Positions 51,332 to 60,146 of a stretch of DNA of 64,000 bases are shown here, piece by piece (position 1 is the first letter of the stretch; every line of letters starts with the position of its first letter). Source of the stretch: Planctomycetota bacterium. GTDB taxonomy: Bacteria > Planctomycetota > B15-G4 > SIAN01. The notes under the pieces are model-generated. The model had not been told where the DNA came from, did no database searches, and saw only the letters and a list, made by a program, of their open reading frames with translations. A program made the translations under genes and the position numbers. Where the stretch lies: positions 18,909 to 82,908 of the forward strand of contig JANQQL010000043.1 of NCBI GenBank assembly GCA_028289345.1, in the 5' to 3' direction.

Positions 51332-52032
51332 GAAGATTCTCCCACGGGATCGAGGGTCGCAAGGGGTTGTTGTTTCGCCGGCAGCAGCCGCGAGATTTCA
51401 TCCATGACGGATTGGGTGATTCGGTCGCGAGCCAGGGAAGAGGACACTTCCTCCTCGTGCAATTCGGGATCGATGGGGTGCCCCCACACCAAGCGAATCG
51501 GCGCGGGCTTCGGGACGCGGCAGTGACGGCCATAGGCACGCTCGGTTCCACACAGAGCCACCGGGTAGATTCGAGCTTTGCCTTTCACCAACAGCGCCCC
51601 GACCCCTGGCTGACCGCGTTGCAGTCGCCCATCGTCACTGATGCCCCCTTCCGGAAAGATTCCCACCACCGTGCCGCGGCGCAGTTCGGCGATCGCCGCC
51701 CGAATCGCCCCCAAGCTGGACCCGTTGACCTCGACGGGAATGCATCCCAACGCCCACAACAAAGGCCTCATCCAAGGAACGTCATAGACATCCGAGCGCA
51801 CGAGGAACACGATGCGACGCGGAATCTGATGGGCAAGAACCACCGGGTCCAAATAGGAACAGTGGTTGGCCGCCAGCACCAAAGGTCCCGGCGGAAACGG
51901 GCGCGGCTTGCCCTGAGAGCGGACCCGAAAGTACAGGGCGCAAAGCGGCCAGCCAACGGCCCAAAGGACCCAGTAGAACGAGCGTCGAAGGCGACCCGGG
52001 CCGCGAGGATTCCTCGGTCGCCGCGTGCTCAC
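51328..52032 (-). CDS. plsC: 1-acyl-sn-glycerol-3-phosphate acyltransferase
   Basis: Acylates lysophosphatidic acid to phosphatidic acid in phospholipid synthesis, 234 residues. The catalytic H-x4-D is NHCSYLDP near residue 59, with VFLVRSDVYDVPWMRPLLWALGCIPV following; the glycerophosphate motif is FPEGGISDDG (usual FPEGTRS), so the Thr-Arg part is changed. An N-terminal hydrophobic segment (about 16-35) anchors it. The GTG at 52032 is the only good start; no strong ribosome site is visible. The altered EGG motif may mean a different acceptor. It lies between a secreted TPR gene and serA. Confidence 0.88.
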   Translation of the reverse strand: MSTRRPRNPRGPGRLRRSFYWVLWAVGWPLCALYFRVRSQGKPRPFPPGPLVLAANHCSYLDPVVLAHQIPRRIVFLVRSDVYDVPWMRPLLWALGCIPVEVNGSSLGAIRAAIAELRRGTVVGIFPEGGISDDGRLQRGQPGVGALLVKGKARIYPVALCGTERAYGRHCRVPKPAPIRLVWGHPIDPELHEEEVSSSLARDRITQSVMDEISRLLPAKQQPLATLDPVGESS

Positions 52033-52086
52033 GGCGCGATCGGAACCTCGGCTCGAAAACGCTTGGTTCGCAGCGGCACCACCGGA

Positions 52087-53172
52087 TCAGCGTTCGCTGG
52101 CCAGCTTGGCCCACTCCGAACTCGGGAACTCTTTCATGACGCGGGAATACAGGAACTTCGCTCGTCGTCCGCTCTCGGTTGGATCCGTGGTGCGCTCTTC
52201 CAAACAGCGACCGGCGTAGTACAGCGCCTGAGCGACCAAGTCGTCCTTGCCGAGTTTGTCCGCGTAGTGAACGCCGGTCCGCAGAAACGCGTGCAGCGCT
52301 GCTCCGTAGTCTTCCGTCCCGGGAGCGCCCTTCTCGACATAGCTTCGTCCGAGCCCGTTGTAGGCAGCCGCCACGGTTTGCAACGAGGAGGCTTGGCGCG
52401 CTTCGATCACCTGCTCGAACAGTCTGCGTGCCTCGTCCAGGTTCTTTTCCTTGAGCTTGGCGGTCGCCAGGCGCAGCCGCGCCGCGTTCGCCACGTCCGG
52501 AACGTCGTCATTGGCCGCCTTGGTCGCGAGCGCCGCGTACATCTCCATCGCCTTGGTGGCATTCCCCTGCTCTTCCACGCTGGCGAGGAACAGGTCGGCA
52601 CGCAAGCCGGAACGGGGGCCCAGCCCCTGGGTGTCGGCGTCGAGCTTCAGCTGATCGCAGACGCGCGCGACCTCGGCGCTGTCCCCTTTGCGATTGAAGC
52701 ACTCCGCTTTGTTGAGGTAGCAATCCGCAAAGAAGCGGGTGTTGGGGACCTTCTTCAGCAAGTCGTCGTAGTACCGAATCGCGTTGTCGTACTGGGCGCG
52801 GGCGCGAGCGCATTCAGCCAGATTGAACATCGCGTACTGCTTGACCCAAGGCAAGCTCTTCGGGGGGTTGGCCGCCACCGCTTTGAACAGTTGAGCGGCG
52901 CTGTCGAATTGCCCCTGAGACATCTGATAGGTGGCGTTGGCGTAGTTCTCGTCCTTGGTCGCGTCCTTGTAGACCACCTCTTTGACCAGGTCGAGTTCCT
53001 TGCTGTCCTTCTGGCGCTCACCGATCCGAGAGTAGGTGACCTTTTCGTTCGTCTCTTCGTGAACGCGAACGTTGGTCAGGGATTTGCCCTCGAACAGATG
53101 AATCTCATCGGCCTGGACCGAAGTCGTTCCCGCAGCCAGAGTGAGGGTCCAGGCGATCACAGCACGTTTCAT
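52087..53172 (-). CDS. Exported TPR-repeat protein
   Basis: 361 residues, function unknown. Residues 1-21 are a signal peptide (MKRAVIAWTLTLAAGTTSVQA). Residues 22-60 form a small strand-rich domain (DEIHLFEGKSLTNVRVHEET), then TPR-like helical repeats to the end, e.g. AMFNLAECARARAQYDNAIRYY and ARLRLATAKLKEKNLDEARRLF. The ATG at 53172 has GGAG nine bases upstream; the longer frame encodes no signal. A periplasmic scaffold, in the manner of YbgF/BamD-like proteins, is possible but not shown. plsC follows after 54 bases. Confidence 0.8.
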   Translation of the reverse strand: MKRAVIAWTLTLAAGTTSVQADEIHLFEGKSLTNVRVHEETNEKVTYSRIGERQKDSKELDLVKEVVYKDATKDENYANATYQMSQGQFDSAAQLFKAVAANPPKSLPWVKQYAMFNLAECARARAQYDNAIRYYDDLLKKVPNTRFFADCYLNKAECFNRKGDSAEVARVCDQLKLDADTQGLGPRSGLRADLFLASVEEQGNATKAMEMYAALATKAANDDVPDVANAARLRLATAKLKEKNLDEARRLFEQVIEARQASSLQTVAAAYNGLGRSYVEKGAPGTEDYGAALHAFLRTGVHYADKLGKDDLVAQALYYAGRCLEERTTDPTESGRRAKFLYSRVMKEFPSSEWAKLASER

Positions 53173-53310
53173 GGTGGGCAAACTCCGGGGGAGAGAAGAT
53201 TCCGCCGCGAATGGCGACGTGAGACCAGTGTCCAGAGTCAGGGTTTCTGGCTCCGCACACCAGCCTCGCATTGAAACCGACCTCAAGGAACGGGTCAAGC
53301 AAGCGCCGGT

Positions 53311-54195
53311 TCAACTGACCGACCAACGCCCCTCGGTCTTGCCCCGACGGACCGCGATCATCTCCGCCACCACGGCCACGGCGATCTCATCGGAGGTCCG
53401 GGCTCCGATGCGAAGCCCGACCGGGGCGCGGATCTGACGCAACCAGTCCTTGGTGACGCCAGCTTCGGCCAGCATTTCGTAGGTCTTCCGGACTTTGGTG
53501 GCGCTGCCGATCATCCCCAGGTAGCGAGGCTGGGCGCCCCGCCGAAAGAGCTGCTCGAGAATGCGCCGGTCGTCGGCGTGGGTCCGCGTCATTACCAACA
53601 CGTAGGTCGAGGCGTTGACTGGGATCTCCCGGGCCGCGGTCTCGGGAAACTCGACCCGGGTCTCGGCGGCCATGGGAAACCGGTCCAAGGACGCGTAGTC
53701 GGCTCGATCGTCCGTGATCACCAGACGAAAACCGACTCGAGCCGCGATGGCCGCCACCGCTCGAGAAACATGACCGCCGCCGAAGATCACCAGAGGCGGA
53801 GCGGTCACCGGTTCGACGAACACCTCGACGGTTCCCCCACAGATCAACGCGGCATCCGGATCCGTGGCTCCGGTGAGATCCATGGAGAACCGCGCCGGAG
53901 CTCCCTGGTCCATGACCTCCCGCGCGAGGCGCTTGACCTCCTCTTCGAGGCATCCGCCGCCGACGGTCCCAAGAGTCTCGCCGCTGGACTGGACCAACAG
54001 CTTCATCGGCTCCCGGGCCGGTGTCGACCCGCGGGTACCGATCACCGTCGCTAGAGCGGCAACCGCACCGTCTCTGCGCAACCGGACCACCTGTTCGTAG
54101 ATCCGGTCTTCGACGCTCGGAGCCCCCTCGAGGCCGAGGGCGTCGAGCCGCTCGGCGGGGATGCCAGGGGTCGTGGACGAGTTTTCTTCGGTCAT
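53311..54195 (-). CDS. XdhC/CoxI family protein
   Basis: 294 residues of the XdhC family, which deliver and sulfurate molybdenum cofactor for xanthine dehydrogenase-type enzymes. The N-terminal XdhC/CoxI domain has AALATVIGTRGSTPARE and GTVGGGCLEEEVKR; CGGTVEVFVEP follows near residue 118. The C-terminal Rossmann domain has LVIFGGGHVSRAVAAIAARVGF (in part: FGGGHVS) and VMTRTHADD, GMIGSATKVRKT, RAPVGLRIGARTSDEIAVAV. No molybdopterin hydroxylase genes are in the window, so it is an orphan here. It diverges from pdxR across 131 bases that contain the PdxR operator candidate. Confidence 0.88.
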   Translation of the reverse strand: MTEENSSTTPGIPAERLDALGLEGAPSVEDRIYEQVVRLRRDGAVAALATVIGTRGSTPAREPMKLLVQSSGETLGTVGGGCLEEEVKRLAREVMDQGAPARFSMDLTGATDPDAALICGGTVEVFVEPVTAPPLVIFGGGHVSRAVAAIAARVGFRLVITDDRADYASLDRFPMAAETRVEFPETAAREIPVNASTYVLVMTRTHADDRRILEQLFRRGAQPRYLGMIGSATKVRKTYEMLAEAGVTKDWLRQIRAPVGLRIGARTSDEIAVAVVAEMIAVRRGKTEGRWSVS

Positions 54196-54246
54196 GGCTC
54201 ATCACCATAGCGCCCGGGGGAGTCGGAACGACCCCTCGGACGGCCT

Positions 54247-54302
54247 ACCACCCAATCCTAGGACAATTGGTTGATTACCAACCATTCCACTACCAACCAA
54301 CC
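54247..54302. promoter_or_regulatory. Candidate PdxR operator: direct plus inverted repeats
   Basis: ACCAACCA occurs at 54277-54284 and again at 54292-54299, exactly 15 bases apart. TTGGT (54267-54271) and ACCAA (54277-54281) make an inverted repeat around GATT-rich spacing. A degenerate copy ACCACCCA lies at 54247-54254, 30 bases before the first repeat. The array ends 25 bases before the pdxR ATG. PdxR regulators of the MocR type are known to bind combinations of direct and inverted repeats, so autoregulation of pdxR-pdxS-pdxT is likely. Confidence 0.75.
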
Positions 54303-54326
54303 AGCGGGCCGGCTAACTTTCCCACC

Positions 54327-55817
54327 ATGGAGATCCTTCTCGACCGTTCCAGCCCGGTGCCACTCCACGAGCAGATCGCGGTGGCGCTGCGAGATCGCAT
54401 CACCCGGGGCAGTCTGCGCCCGGGTGATCGCCTGCTGTCCAGTCGCGAGTTGGCTGACCGGCTGCGGGTGAATCGGACCACCGTGGTGCAGAGCTATCGC
54501 GAGTTGCAGAACGACGGATGGATCGAGTGTGGAGTCGGCAAGGGCACTTTCGTTTGCGACCCCGAAAGCTCCCCATCGGCCCCGATCGAGCATCCCGTGC
54601 CAGCGATGAATGCGGGATTCGATTGGGATTCAGTGCTGCCCTCGGATCTCGGGAGCGGGCCGGTGTCTCGTGCAGACAGTGGCGCTCCCAAGGTGGCATT
54701 GTCGCGCGCCGTCGTGGAAGCCGGCCTGTACCCGGCCGAACGCATCCAGGAAGAGTTGCGCCGCGCCATGCAGGACTTCGGCGGCTCGTTGTTCGAGTAC
54801 GCGCCACCCGCCGGTTACGAACCCCTTCGCCAAACCTTGCGGGAACGATTGGCGGAGCAAGGCATCGACCCGAGTCGCAACGAGATTCTGATCGTCAACG
54901 GCTCTCAACAGGGTCTCGACCTGGTGGGCCGCCTGTTGTTGCGCGATGGCGGCGCCGTCGCCACGTCGAAGCCGACCTTCGCCGGCGCGTTGGACGTGTT
55001 TCGCTGGAACCGCAGTCGGTTCCTGGCAATCCCCCTCGACGATCACGGCATGGACACTGAGGCGTTGGATTCCACCCTGGCACGCCACCCGGCGCGACTG
55101 GTGTACACGATTCCGACGTTTCACAATCCGACGGGAGTGGTCCTTCCCCAGGAGCGCCGCGAACAACTCCTGGCGAGCACTTCCCAGCACGGAGTTCCCG
55201 TCCTCGAAGACGACTGGCTCGCCGAACTTCGCGAGCCCGACACTCCCGCCACCCTCAAATCCCAAGATCAACACGGCCAAGTCATGTACCTGGGCACCAT
55301 GTCCAAGACCCTCGTCCCCGGACTTCGGGTGGGATGGCTGGTGGTTCCCAAACCTGCGTTCTCGGCCCTGGTGTCCTTGAAGCAATCCAGTGACTTGGCC
55401 ACCAACCTTCCCGGTCAAGTGGTATTGCATCGCATTCTGCAATCGGGGTTCCTGGAATCGCACGGCCCCCAACTTCGCCAAGAACTGACGCGCCGCCGGC
55501 AGCTCACCGAACAGTGCATCGCTCGCCATTTTCCTCGCGAAGCTCGTCCGTTCTCTCCCCATGGGGGCATGGGGCTTTGGATCTCTTTGCCGCGCCGCGT
55601 TGACACCGGTCGTTTGCTCGAAGCGGCCCTGCAACGCGGCATCGAACTCTCCCCCGGTTCCCGCTTCGATCCCACGGCGGGCACCGTCACCGGATTTCGA
55701 ATTTCTTACGCCACCACGGGCTTGGAGCAGCTCGCCCCGGCCTTGGAAACACTTGGAAGCCTTTTGCAGGAAGCGGTGTCGACCGCTCCTGGCCCCTCCG
55801 AGCAACCGCTCGTCTGA
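54327..55817 (+). CDS. pdxR: MocR/PdxR-type transcriptional regulator
   Basis: 496 residues: a GntR winged helix fused to a class I aminotransferase-like PLP sensor. Residues ~5-70 hold the HTH (PLHEQIAVALRDRITRG, LLSSRELADRLRVNRTTVVQSYREL), then a linker rich in Ser/Pro/Ala; from ~120 the aminotransferase fold with VNGSQQGLDLVGRLLL, IPTFHNPTGVVLPQERR, LEDDWLAEL and the PLP Lys in GTMSKTLVPGLRVGWLV. Next to pdxS-pdxT the role as PLP-responsive regulator is nearly certain. The ATG at 54327 is used because the HTH starts at once; the open frame upstream covers the operator. It probably senses PLP and sets pdxST expression. Confidence 0.93.
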   Translation: MEILLDRSSPVPLHEQIAVALRDRITRGSLRPGDRLLSSRELADRLRVNRTTVVQSYRELQNDGWIECGVGKGTFVCDPESSPSAPIEHPVPAMNAGFDWDSVLPSDLGSGPVSRADSGAPKVALSRAVVEAGLYPAERIQEELRRAMQDFGGSLFEYAPPAGYEPLRQTLRERLAEQGIDPSRNEILIVNGSQQGLDLVGRLLLRDGGAVATSKPTFAGALDVFRWNRSRFLAIPLDDHGMDTEALDSTLARHPARLVYTIPTFHNPTGVVLPQERREQLLASTSQHGVPVLEDDWLAELREPDTPATLKSQDQHGQVMYLGTMSKTLVPGLRVGWLVVPKPAFSALVSLKQSSDLATNLPGQVVLHRILQSGFLESHGPQLRQELTRRRQLTEQCIARHFPREARPFSPHGGMGLWISLPRRVDTGRLLEAALQRGIELSPGSRFDPTAGTVTGFRISYATTGLEQLAPALETLGSLLQEAVSTAPGPSEQPLV

Positions 55818-55861
55818 CCCGCATTGCCGCCCAGCGGCGCCAGAACAAGGAAACACTCGCC

Positions 55862-56779
55862 ATGAAAGCCAACGATCGCATCGCCGCCCCCGCGGACAGC
55901 ACCAAGGGTTCTTTCGAGGTCAAAGTCGGCCTCGCTCGAATGCTGAAAGGTGGCGTGATCATGGACGTCACCACGAAAGACGAAGCGAAGATCGCGGAAG
56001 ATGCTGGCGCCGTGGCCGTCATGGCGCTGGAGCGAGTGCCTTCGGACATTCGCAAAGAAGGCGGCGTGGCCCGGATGGCTCCCGTGGAACGCATCACACA
56101 GATTCAAGAGGTGGTCTCGATTCCGGTGATGGCCAAGGCGCGCATCGGTCATTTCGTCGAGGCACAGATTCTGGAGCAGCTGAAAGTCGACTTCATTGAC
56201 GAGAGCGAAGTGCTGACTCCGGCCGACGGCGCCAACCACATCGACAAGGCCCCGTTCACCATTCCGTTCGTCTGTGGCGCGACGAGTCTCGCCGAGGCGC
56301 TGCGCCGGATTGGCGAAGGGGCGGCCTTGCTACGCACCAAGGGAGAAGCCGGAACCGGCAACATCATCGAGGCCGTGCGCCACTTGCGCCTGATTCACAA
56401 AGAAATCCGCGAGCTGAGCGTGACGCCGAAAGACGAATGGATGGCTCGCGCCAAGCACCTGGGAGCTCCCTATCACCTGGTTGCCGAGGTCGCGGAGAGC
56501 GGCAAGCTGCCGGTGCCGAACTTTGCGGCCGGCGGAATCGCAACCCCCGCCGATGCAGCGCTGTGCATGCGTCTCGGCGCGGAAGCCGTGTTCGTGGGCT
56601 CGGGAATCTTCAAATCCGACGACCCGGCCAAGACGGCCGCCGGAATCGTCCGGGCGACGGCTCAGTTCGAAGACGCCGCGGTGTTGGTGGAAGCCTGCCG
56701 AGAAACCGGCTCCCCGATGCGTGGCATGTCCATGGAGTCGATTCCCGAATCGGAACGCCTCCAAACTCGCGGATGGTAA
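55862..56779 (+). CDS. pdxS: Pyridoxal 5'-phosphate synthase subunit PdxS
   Basis: Synthase subunit of the DXP-independent PLP pathway, building PLP from ribose 5-phosphate, glyceraldehyde 3-phosphate and ammonia. 305 residues. LARMLKGGVIMDVTTKDEAKIAEDAGA (in part) at the start, VAVMALERVPSDIRKEGGVARM, VMAKARIGHFVEAQILE, VDFIDESEVLTPAD, HIDKAPFTIPFVCGATSL (catalytic Lys) and LRTKGEAGTGNI are all typical. The tail differs little from the family. It starts 44 bases after pdxR and is followed by pdxT after 4 bases, so the three genes form one operon. Confidence 0.97.
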   Translation: MKANDRIAAPADSTKGSFEVKVGLARMLKGGVIMDVTTKDEAKIAEDAGAVAVMALERVPSDIRKEGGVARMAPVERITQIQEVVSIPVMAKARIGHFVEAQILEQLKVDFIDESEVLTPADGANHIDKAPFTIPFVCGATSLAEALRRIGEGAALLRTKGEAGTGNIIEAVRHLRLIHKEIRELSVTPKDEWMARAKHLGAPYHLVAEVAESGKLPVPNFAAGGIATPADAALCMRLGAEAVFVGSGIFKSDDPAKTAAGIVRATAQFEDAAVLVEACRETGSPMRGMSMESIPESERLQTRGW

Positions 56780-56783
56780 GGGC

Positions 56784-57392
56784 ATGAAGATCGGAGTGCT
56801 GGCCTTGCAGGGCTCCTCGGAGCCCCATCTCCAATCGCTTCGGAATGCCGGGGAGACCCCAGTGGCCGTGCGACAACTCCCCCACCTGGACGGGCTCACC
56901 CATTTGGTGATCCCCGGGGGAGAGTCCACGACCCTGTGGCATCTCATGAATCTGTTCGGCCTTTGGGACGAGATCCGCGAGCGGCACCAGGCAGGAAGAC
57001 TCGCTTTGTTCGGCACCTGTGCGGGGGCCATTCTCATGGGTCGCGACGACGGTCAGTATCCGCCCCGCTGGGGAGTGATGGATGCGGACGTCGCGCGCAA
57101 CGACTATGGCCGCCAGAGCGACTCGTTCACTGCAAACCTCCCATTGACCGGACTCGACGGAGGTTCCTTTCGGTGCGTGTTCATTCGCGCACCGCGCTTC
57201 GTCCGCGTCGGCGACGAACTCGAGGTCCTTGCGTGGAACGAACAGGACCCGGTTCTCGTACGAGGCCCTGGGTTCCTCGCCGCGACGTTTCACCCGGAGC
57301 TGACCGACGACCCGTCGATTCATCGTTTGTTCATGGAAGTCGACCCCTCCCTCGCACATCGGCTCGACAGCCTCCCCGTCACCGGCCGGTGA
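56784..57392 (+). CDS. pdxT: Pyridoxal 5'-phosphate synthase glutaminase subunit PdxT
   Basis: Class I glutamine amidotransferase supplying ammonia to PdxS, 202 residues. IGVLALQGSSEPHLQSL at the N-terminus (usually LALQGAFxEH), VIPGGESTTLWHLM, the nucleophile Cys79 in FGTCAGAILMG, and the catalytic His/Glu in FHPELTDD. QYPPRWGVMDADVARNDYGRQSDSF (in part) and FRCVFIRAP are family blocks. The ATG at 56784 lies 4 bases after the pdxS stop. Last gene of the pdx operon; a possible weak hairpin (57432-57451) follows the stop. Confidence 0.95.
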   Translation: MKIGVLALQGSSEPHLQSLRNAGETPVAVRQLPHLDGLTHLVIPGGESTTLWHLMNLFGLWDEIRERHQAGRLALFGTCAGAILMGRDDGQYPPRWGVMDADVARNDYGRQSDSFTANLPLTGLDGGSFRCVFIRAPRFVRVGDELEVLAWNEQDPVLVRGPGFLAATFHPELTDDPSIHRLFMEVDPSLAHRLDSLPVTGR

Positions 57393-57431
57393 AGGGGAAA
57401 CGTCACGGTTGAGGATCCTCCTCGCGTTCAA

Positions 57432-57451
57432 CGAGCCACGTGTTCGGCTCG
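57432..57451 (+). terminator. Weak hairpin after pdxT
   Basis: CGAGCC (57432-57437) pairs with GGCTCG (57446-57451) across an 8-base loop, followed by CTTTGG. A second 7-bp hairpin (TGGCTGG/CCAGCCA) follows at once. Neither has a real T-run, so termination here is only suggested. Confidence 0.3.
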
Positions 57452-57547
57452 CTTTGGCTGGGTGAAACCAGCCAGGTCTCGAGCGCGAAACTCTTTGCGA
57501 AGACATTCGCCACTGGGAATTCTTGACACGCTCGGGGAGCCGACCCC

Positions 57548-58414
57548 ATGAAAGTTTGCGCGATTGGCGGTCTGATCAGCTTGGTTCTGTTCGGTGCCAG
57601 TGGCTGCCGCTCCTCGAATCCCTCCCAGCCGCTGCTCGTCGCTCCGGTTTCCGTCGAAGACGCACTTCTCGAACATTCGAGTCTGGATCGCTTGCTGCGA
57701 GAGCACGTCGACGGCGACCGGGTGGACTACGCCCGCTTGCTGCGGAACCGGGCGACGCTTGACGCGGTGCTCGCCGGCATGGCCCGCATTACTCCTTCTC
57801 AGCTGGCGGACCAAAGCCCCGCGGCCCGGATGGCCTTCTGGATCAACGCCTACAACGCTTGGACTCTGCGCTCGATCCTCGACCACTATCCGATCGAGAG
57901 TTCACTGCTGCGCTCGCTCGTGTATCCAGAGAACAGCATCCGACAGATCGATGACGTCTGGCAGAAGCGTCATCCGGTGGCGAGCGGGCGCTGGTCCCTC
58001 GAACAGATTGAGCACGAGATCTTGCGGCCCAAGCACCGCGATCCGCGAATCCACTTTGCCATCAACTGCGCCTCGGTGGGCTGCCCCCCGCTGCGCGCGG
58101 AAGCCTATCGCGGCGAAGTCTTGGAGCAGCAACTGGAGGAACAAGCTCGAGAATTTCTGAACGATGCGCGCCGAAACCGGATTTCACCGACGCAGAACGT
58201 GGTGGAGGTCTCGCGCATCTTCGAATGGTTTGGCGCGGACTTCCGTGACGATGCCAGCTTCACCGCGGACGGCCCGGCCCCCAAGGCCGTGCTGCGCCGG
58301 ATCGCCGAGTGGGTCGACGAAGGATCTCGTGACTTCGTGCGCTCGTTCCCACCGGATCAAGTCGAATACCGGGCCTACGACTGGGAGCTGAACGACACCC
58401 GCCGGGGTGGCTGA
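57548..58414 (+). CDS. DUF547-domain lipoprotein
   Basis: 288 residues. A lipoprotein signal with lipobox GASGC (Cys about 21) and ATG 57548 behind GGGGAG. DUF547 runs from about residue 90 to 230: RMAFWINAYNAWTLRSIL (the N-A-Y-N-A-W core), KRHPVASGRWSLEQIEHEILR and DPRIHFAINCASVGCPPLRAEAY with the conserved His, Asn and Cys. FLNDARRNRI and VSRIFEWFGADF complete it. The family is uncharacterised although the conserved Cys/His/Asn/Asp set hints at a papain-like fold. Whether it belongs with the downstream run of genes is uncertain (143-base gap). Confidence 0.87.
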   Translation: MKVCAIGGLISLVLFGASGCRSSNPSQPLLVAPVSVEDALLEHSSLDRLLREHVDGDRVDYARLLRNRATLDAVLAGMARITPSQLADQSPAARMAFWINAYNAWTLRSILDHYPIESSLLRSLVYPENSIRQIDDVWQKRHPVASGRWSLEQIEHEILRPKHRDPRIHFAINCASVGCPPLRAEAYRGEVLEQQLEEQAREFLNDARRNRISPTQNVVEVSRIFEWFGADFRDDASFTADGPAPKAVLRRIAEWVDEGSRDFVRSFPPDQVEYRAYDWELNDTRRGG

Positions 58415-58557
58415 GCCCGCAACGCTTGTCTCTGCCGTAGGTTTTTCCTAAGACCGCCGCTTCCCCGCAGCCTTTCGCCCTGGTCTTTCAGAAGAGCCAT
58501 CCTGGTGAACCGTTCCTTTGCTCGTGAATCGGCGGCGGCCCCAGGAACTGGCGAGCC

Positions 58558-60132
58558 GTGAAGGACTCCCCCACAGGACGGGTTCTGTTCCTCTGGTGTC
58601 TGCTGCGCTTGCCACTCGTCCTGGTCCTGGCGTTCCTGTTCCGCGAGGACGTGGTTCGATTCCTGGAGGACTTCACCGGGAGCCTCGGTGCCTTCGTTCA
58701 TCCGGTGATTTTCTTCGTGTGTACCGTGTTGGAACGACTGTGCTTGGCTGCCGTGGTGATCATGGCCTTCGGCTTGCTCGCCTGGGGAGCCGGACGCATT
58801 CCCCGGCCCGGTTTGCGCTATGCCGTCACCACCTTGGTCGGGTTCGGTCTCCTGGTCCTGTTGTGGCGCACGTTCATGTACCCCTCGTCGGTCAAGAACA
58901 TCGACCGGGTGGTGCTGACCACCACTTCCCTCTACGTCACCGCCGGGATCTTTGCCCTGAACGTGGTCCCATCCACTTGGCTCGAGCGACTGTTCCGAAA
59001 ACCCGGCTCCGTGACGCCGGTGCGCGCGCTGCTGTTCGTCTTGGTCGGAATCGAGGCGCTGTTGTTTCGCCCGGTGCTGCTTTGGTTCTCGGAGCGCGTC
59101 AACGACTCGCGGCCGCGGCTCGCCCAACTCTCTCGACGGGTCGGGAACTGGCTGCCTTACGTCGTGTTCGTGCCGCTCATGGCCATGGTCGAAGCTCGCC
59201 GTGGTCCCCTGATCACCTGGTTCGGGTCTCCCCTCGCGAACGACCCCGCCGTGACCAAGTTTGCCGAGGGCAACTTCAATCAGATCGCTCTCGATCACAA
59301 GAACCGACGTTTGATCGCCACCGGTCACGGCCAAAGGCGTGTTTCTTCCTACGACCTCGACAAGCTTCACAAGAAGCCAATCCGATCCAACAAGAAGACC
59401 GGTGGCAGCCAAGCCCTCGCCTTCAGTCCGTTGCATGAAGAAGTCTTCGTCCATGGTGCCGACAAGCCTCACCACATGACGGTGATGGACAGCTCGACCT
59501 TGGAAGTAAAACGGCACGCCCTGGTTCCCGTTTCGCCCGGCGATCCGTGGATCGTCTGGAATCCCCATGACGACACGGTGGTCATTGCGTCGGAGGCTGA
59601 CCTTCCTACCAAGAAAGACACAGCGATCGTTGACCGCGCCTCGGGTCGCATCCGTCACGTCTTGGACATCGACCCGGGCAATGTGTTGCTCCACCCGGAA
59701 CTCCCGTTGCTCTACATGTCCCACTTCCGGCGAACTCCCAAGCTCATGATCCTCGATCTGGAGCTCGCCAAAGTCATTCACGAGGTGCCCGCGCCGGACC
59801 GGTTGACCCGCATGGCATTCCACGACGGGTTTCTCTACATCGGAGCTCCGCTGGATGCCGAAGTTCGCAAGTACCACGGGCAGACTCTCGAACTCGTGGA
59901 CCGCATCCCGACGGAATTCGGCGTGAGGACCGTCGCCATCGACCACGAGCGAAAACTTCTGTTCGCTGGAAGTCTCGTGACCAACATGCTGGACATGATC
60001 GACCTGACCAACGGGACGTCGATTCGCCGCTTCTACCTGGGTCCGTGGCTCCGTACGATTCTCCCGGACTCCAAGAATGGGGTGGCCTACGTGTCGTCGT
60101 ACACCGGTCTCTACCGGGTCGAGTATCTCTGA
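58558..60132 (+). CDS. Membrane protein with C-terminal beta-propeller-like domain
   Basis: 524 residues, family not recognised. The N-terminal ~190 residues contain about five or six hydrophobic segments (e.g. LPLVLVLAFLF, AAVVIMAFGLLAWGAG, LVGFGLLVLLWRTFM, ALLFVLVGIEALLF). From about residue 240 the sequence becomes a series of YVTN/NHL-like strands: NQIALDHKNRRLIATGHG, QALAFSPLHEEVFVHG, WNPHDDTVVIASEAD, VLLHPELPLLYMSHF, VAIDHERKLLFAGSL, which suggests a six- or seven-bladed propeller exposed on one side of the membrane. Start is GTG 58558 with AGGAA upstream. It is followed after 14 bases by the flippase-like gene, so it likely works with it. Confidence 0.72.
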   Translation: MKDSPTGRVLFLWCLLRLPLVLVLAFLFREDVVRFLEDFTGSLGAFVHPVIFFVCTVLERLCLAAVVIMAFGLLAWGAGRIPRPGLRYAVTTLVGFGLLVLLWRTFMYPSSVKNIDRVVLTTTSLYVTAGIFALNVVPSTWLERLFRKPGSVTPVRALLFVLVGIEALLFRPVLLWFSERVNDSRPRLAQLSRRVGNWLPYVVFVPLMAMVEARRGPLITWFGSPLANDPAVTKFAEGNFNQIALDHKNRRLIATGHGQRRVSSYDLDKLHKKPIRSNKKTGGSQALAFSPLHEEVFVHGADKPHHMTVMDSSTLEVKRHALVPVSPGDPWIVWNPHDDTVVIASEADLPTKKDTAIVDRASGRIRHVLDIDPGNVLLHPELPLLYMSHFRRTPKLMILDLELAKVIHEVPAPDRLTRMAFHDGFLYIGAPLDAEVRKYHGQTLELVDRIPTEFGVRTVAIDHERKLLFAGSLVTNMLDMIDLTNGTSIRRFYLGPWLRTILPDSKNGVAYVSSYTGLYRVEYL

Positions 60133-60146
60133 TCGAGGAAATCGGA

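Noticed and set aside
57519..57550. TTGACA before the DUF547 gene as a -35 box
   Set aside because: Only about 25 bases separate it from the ATG, leaving no room for a -10 box and leader.
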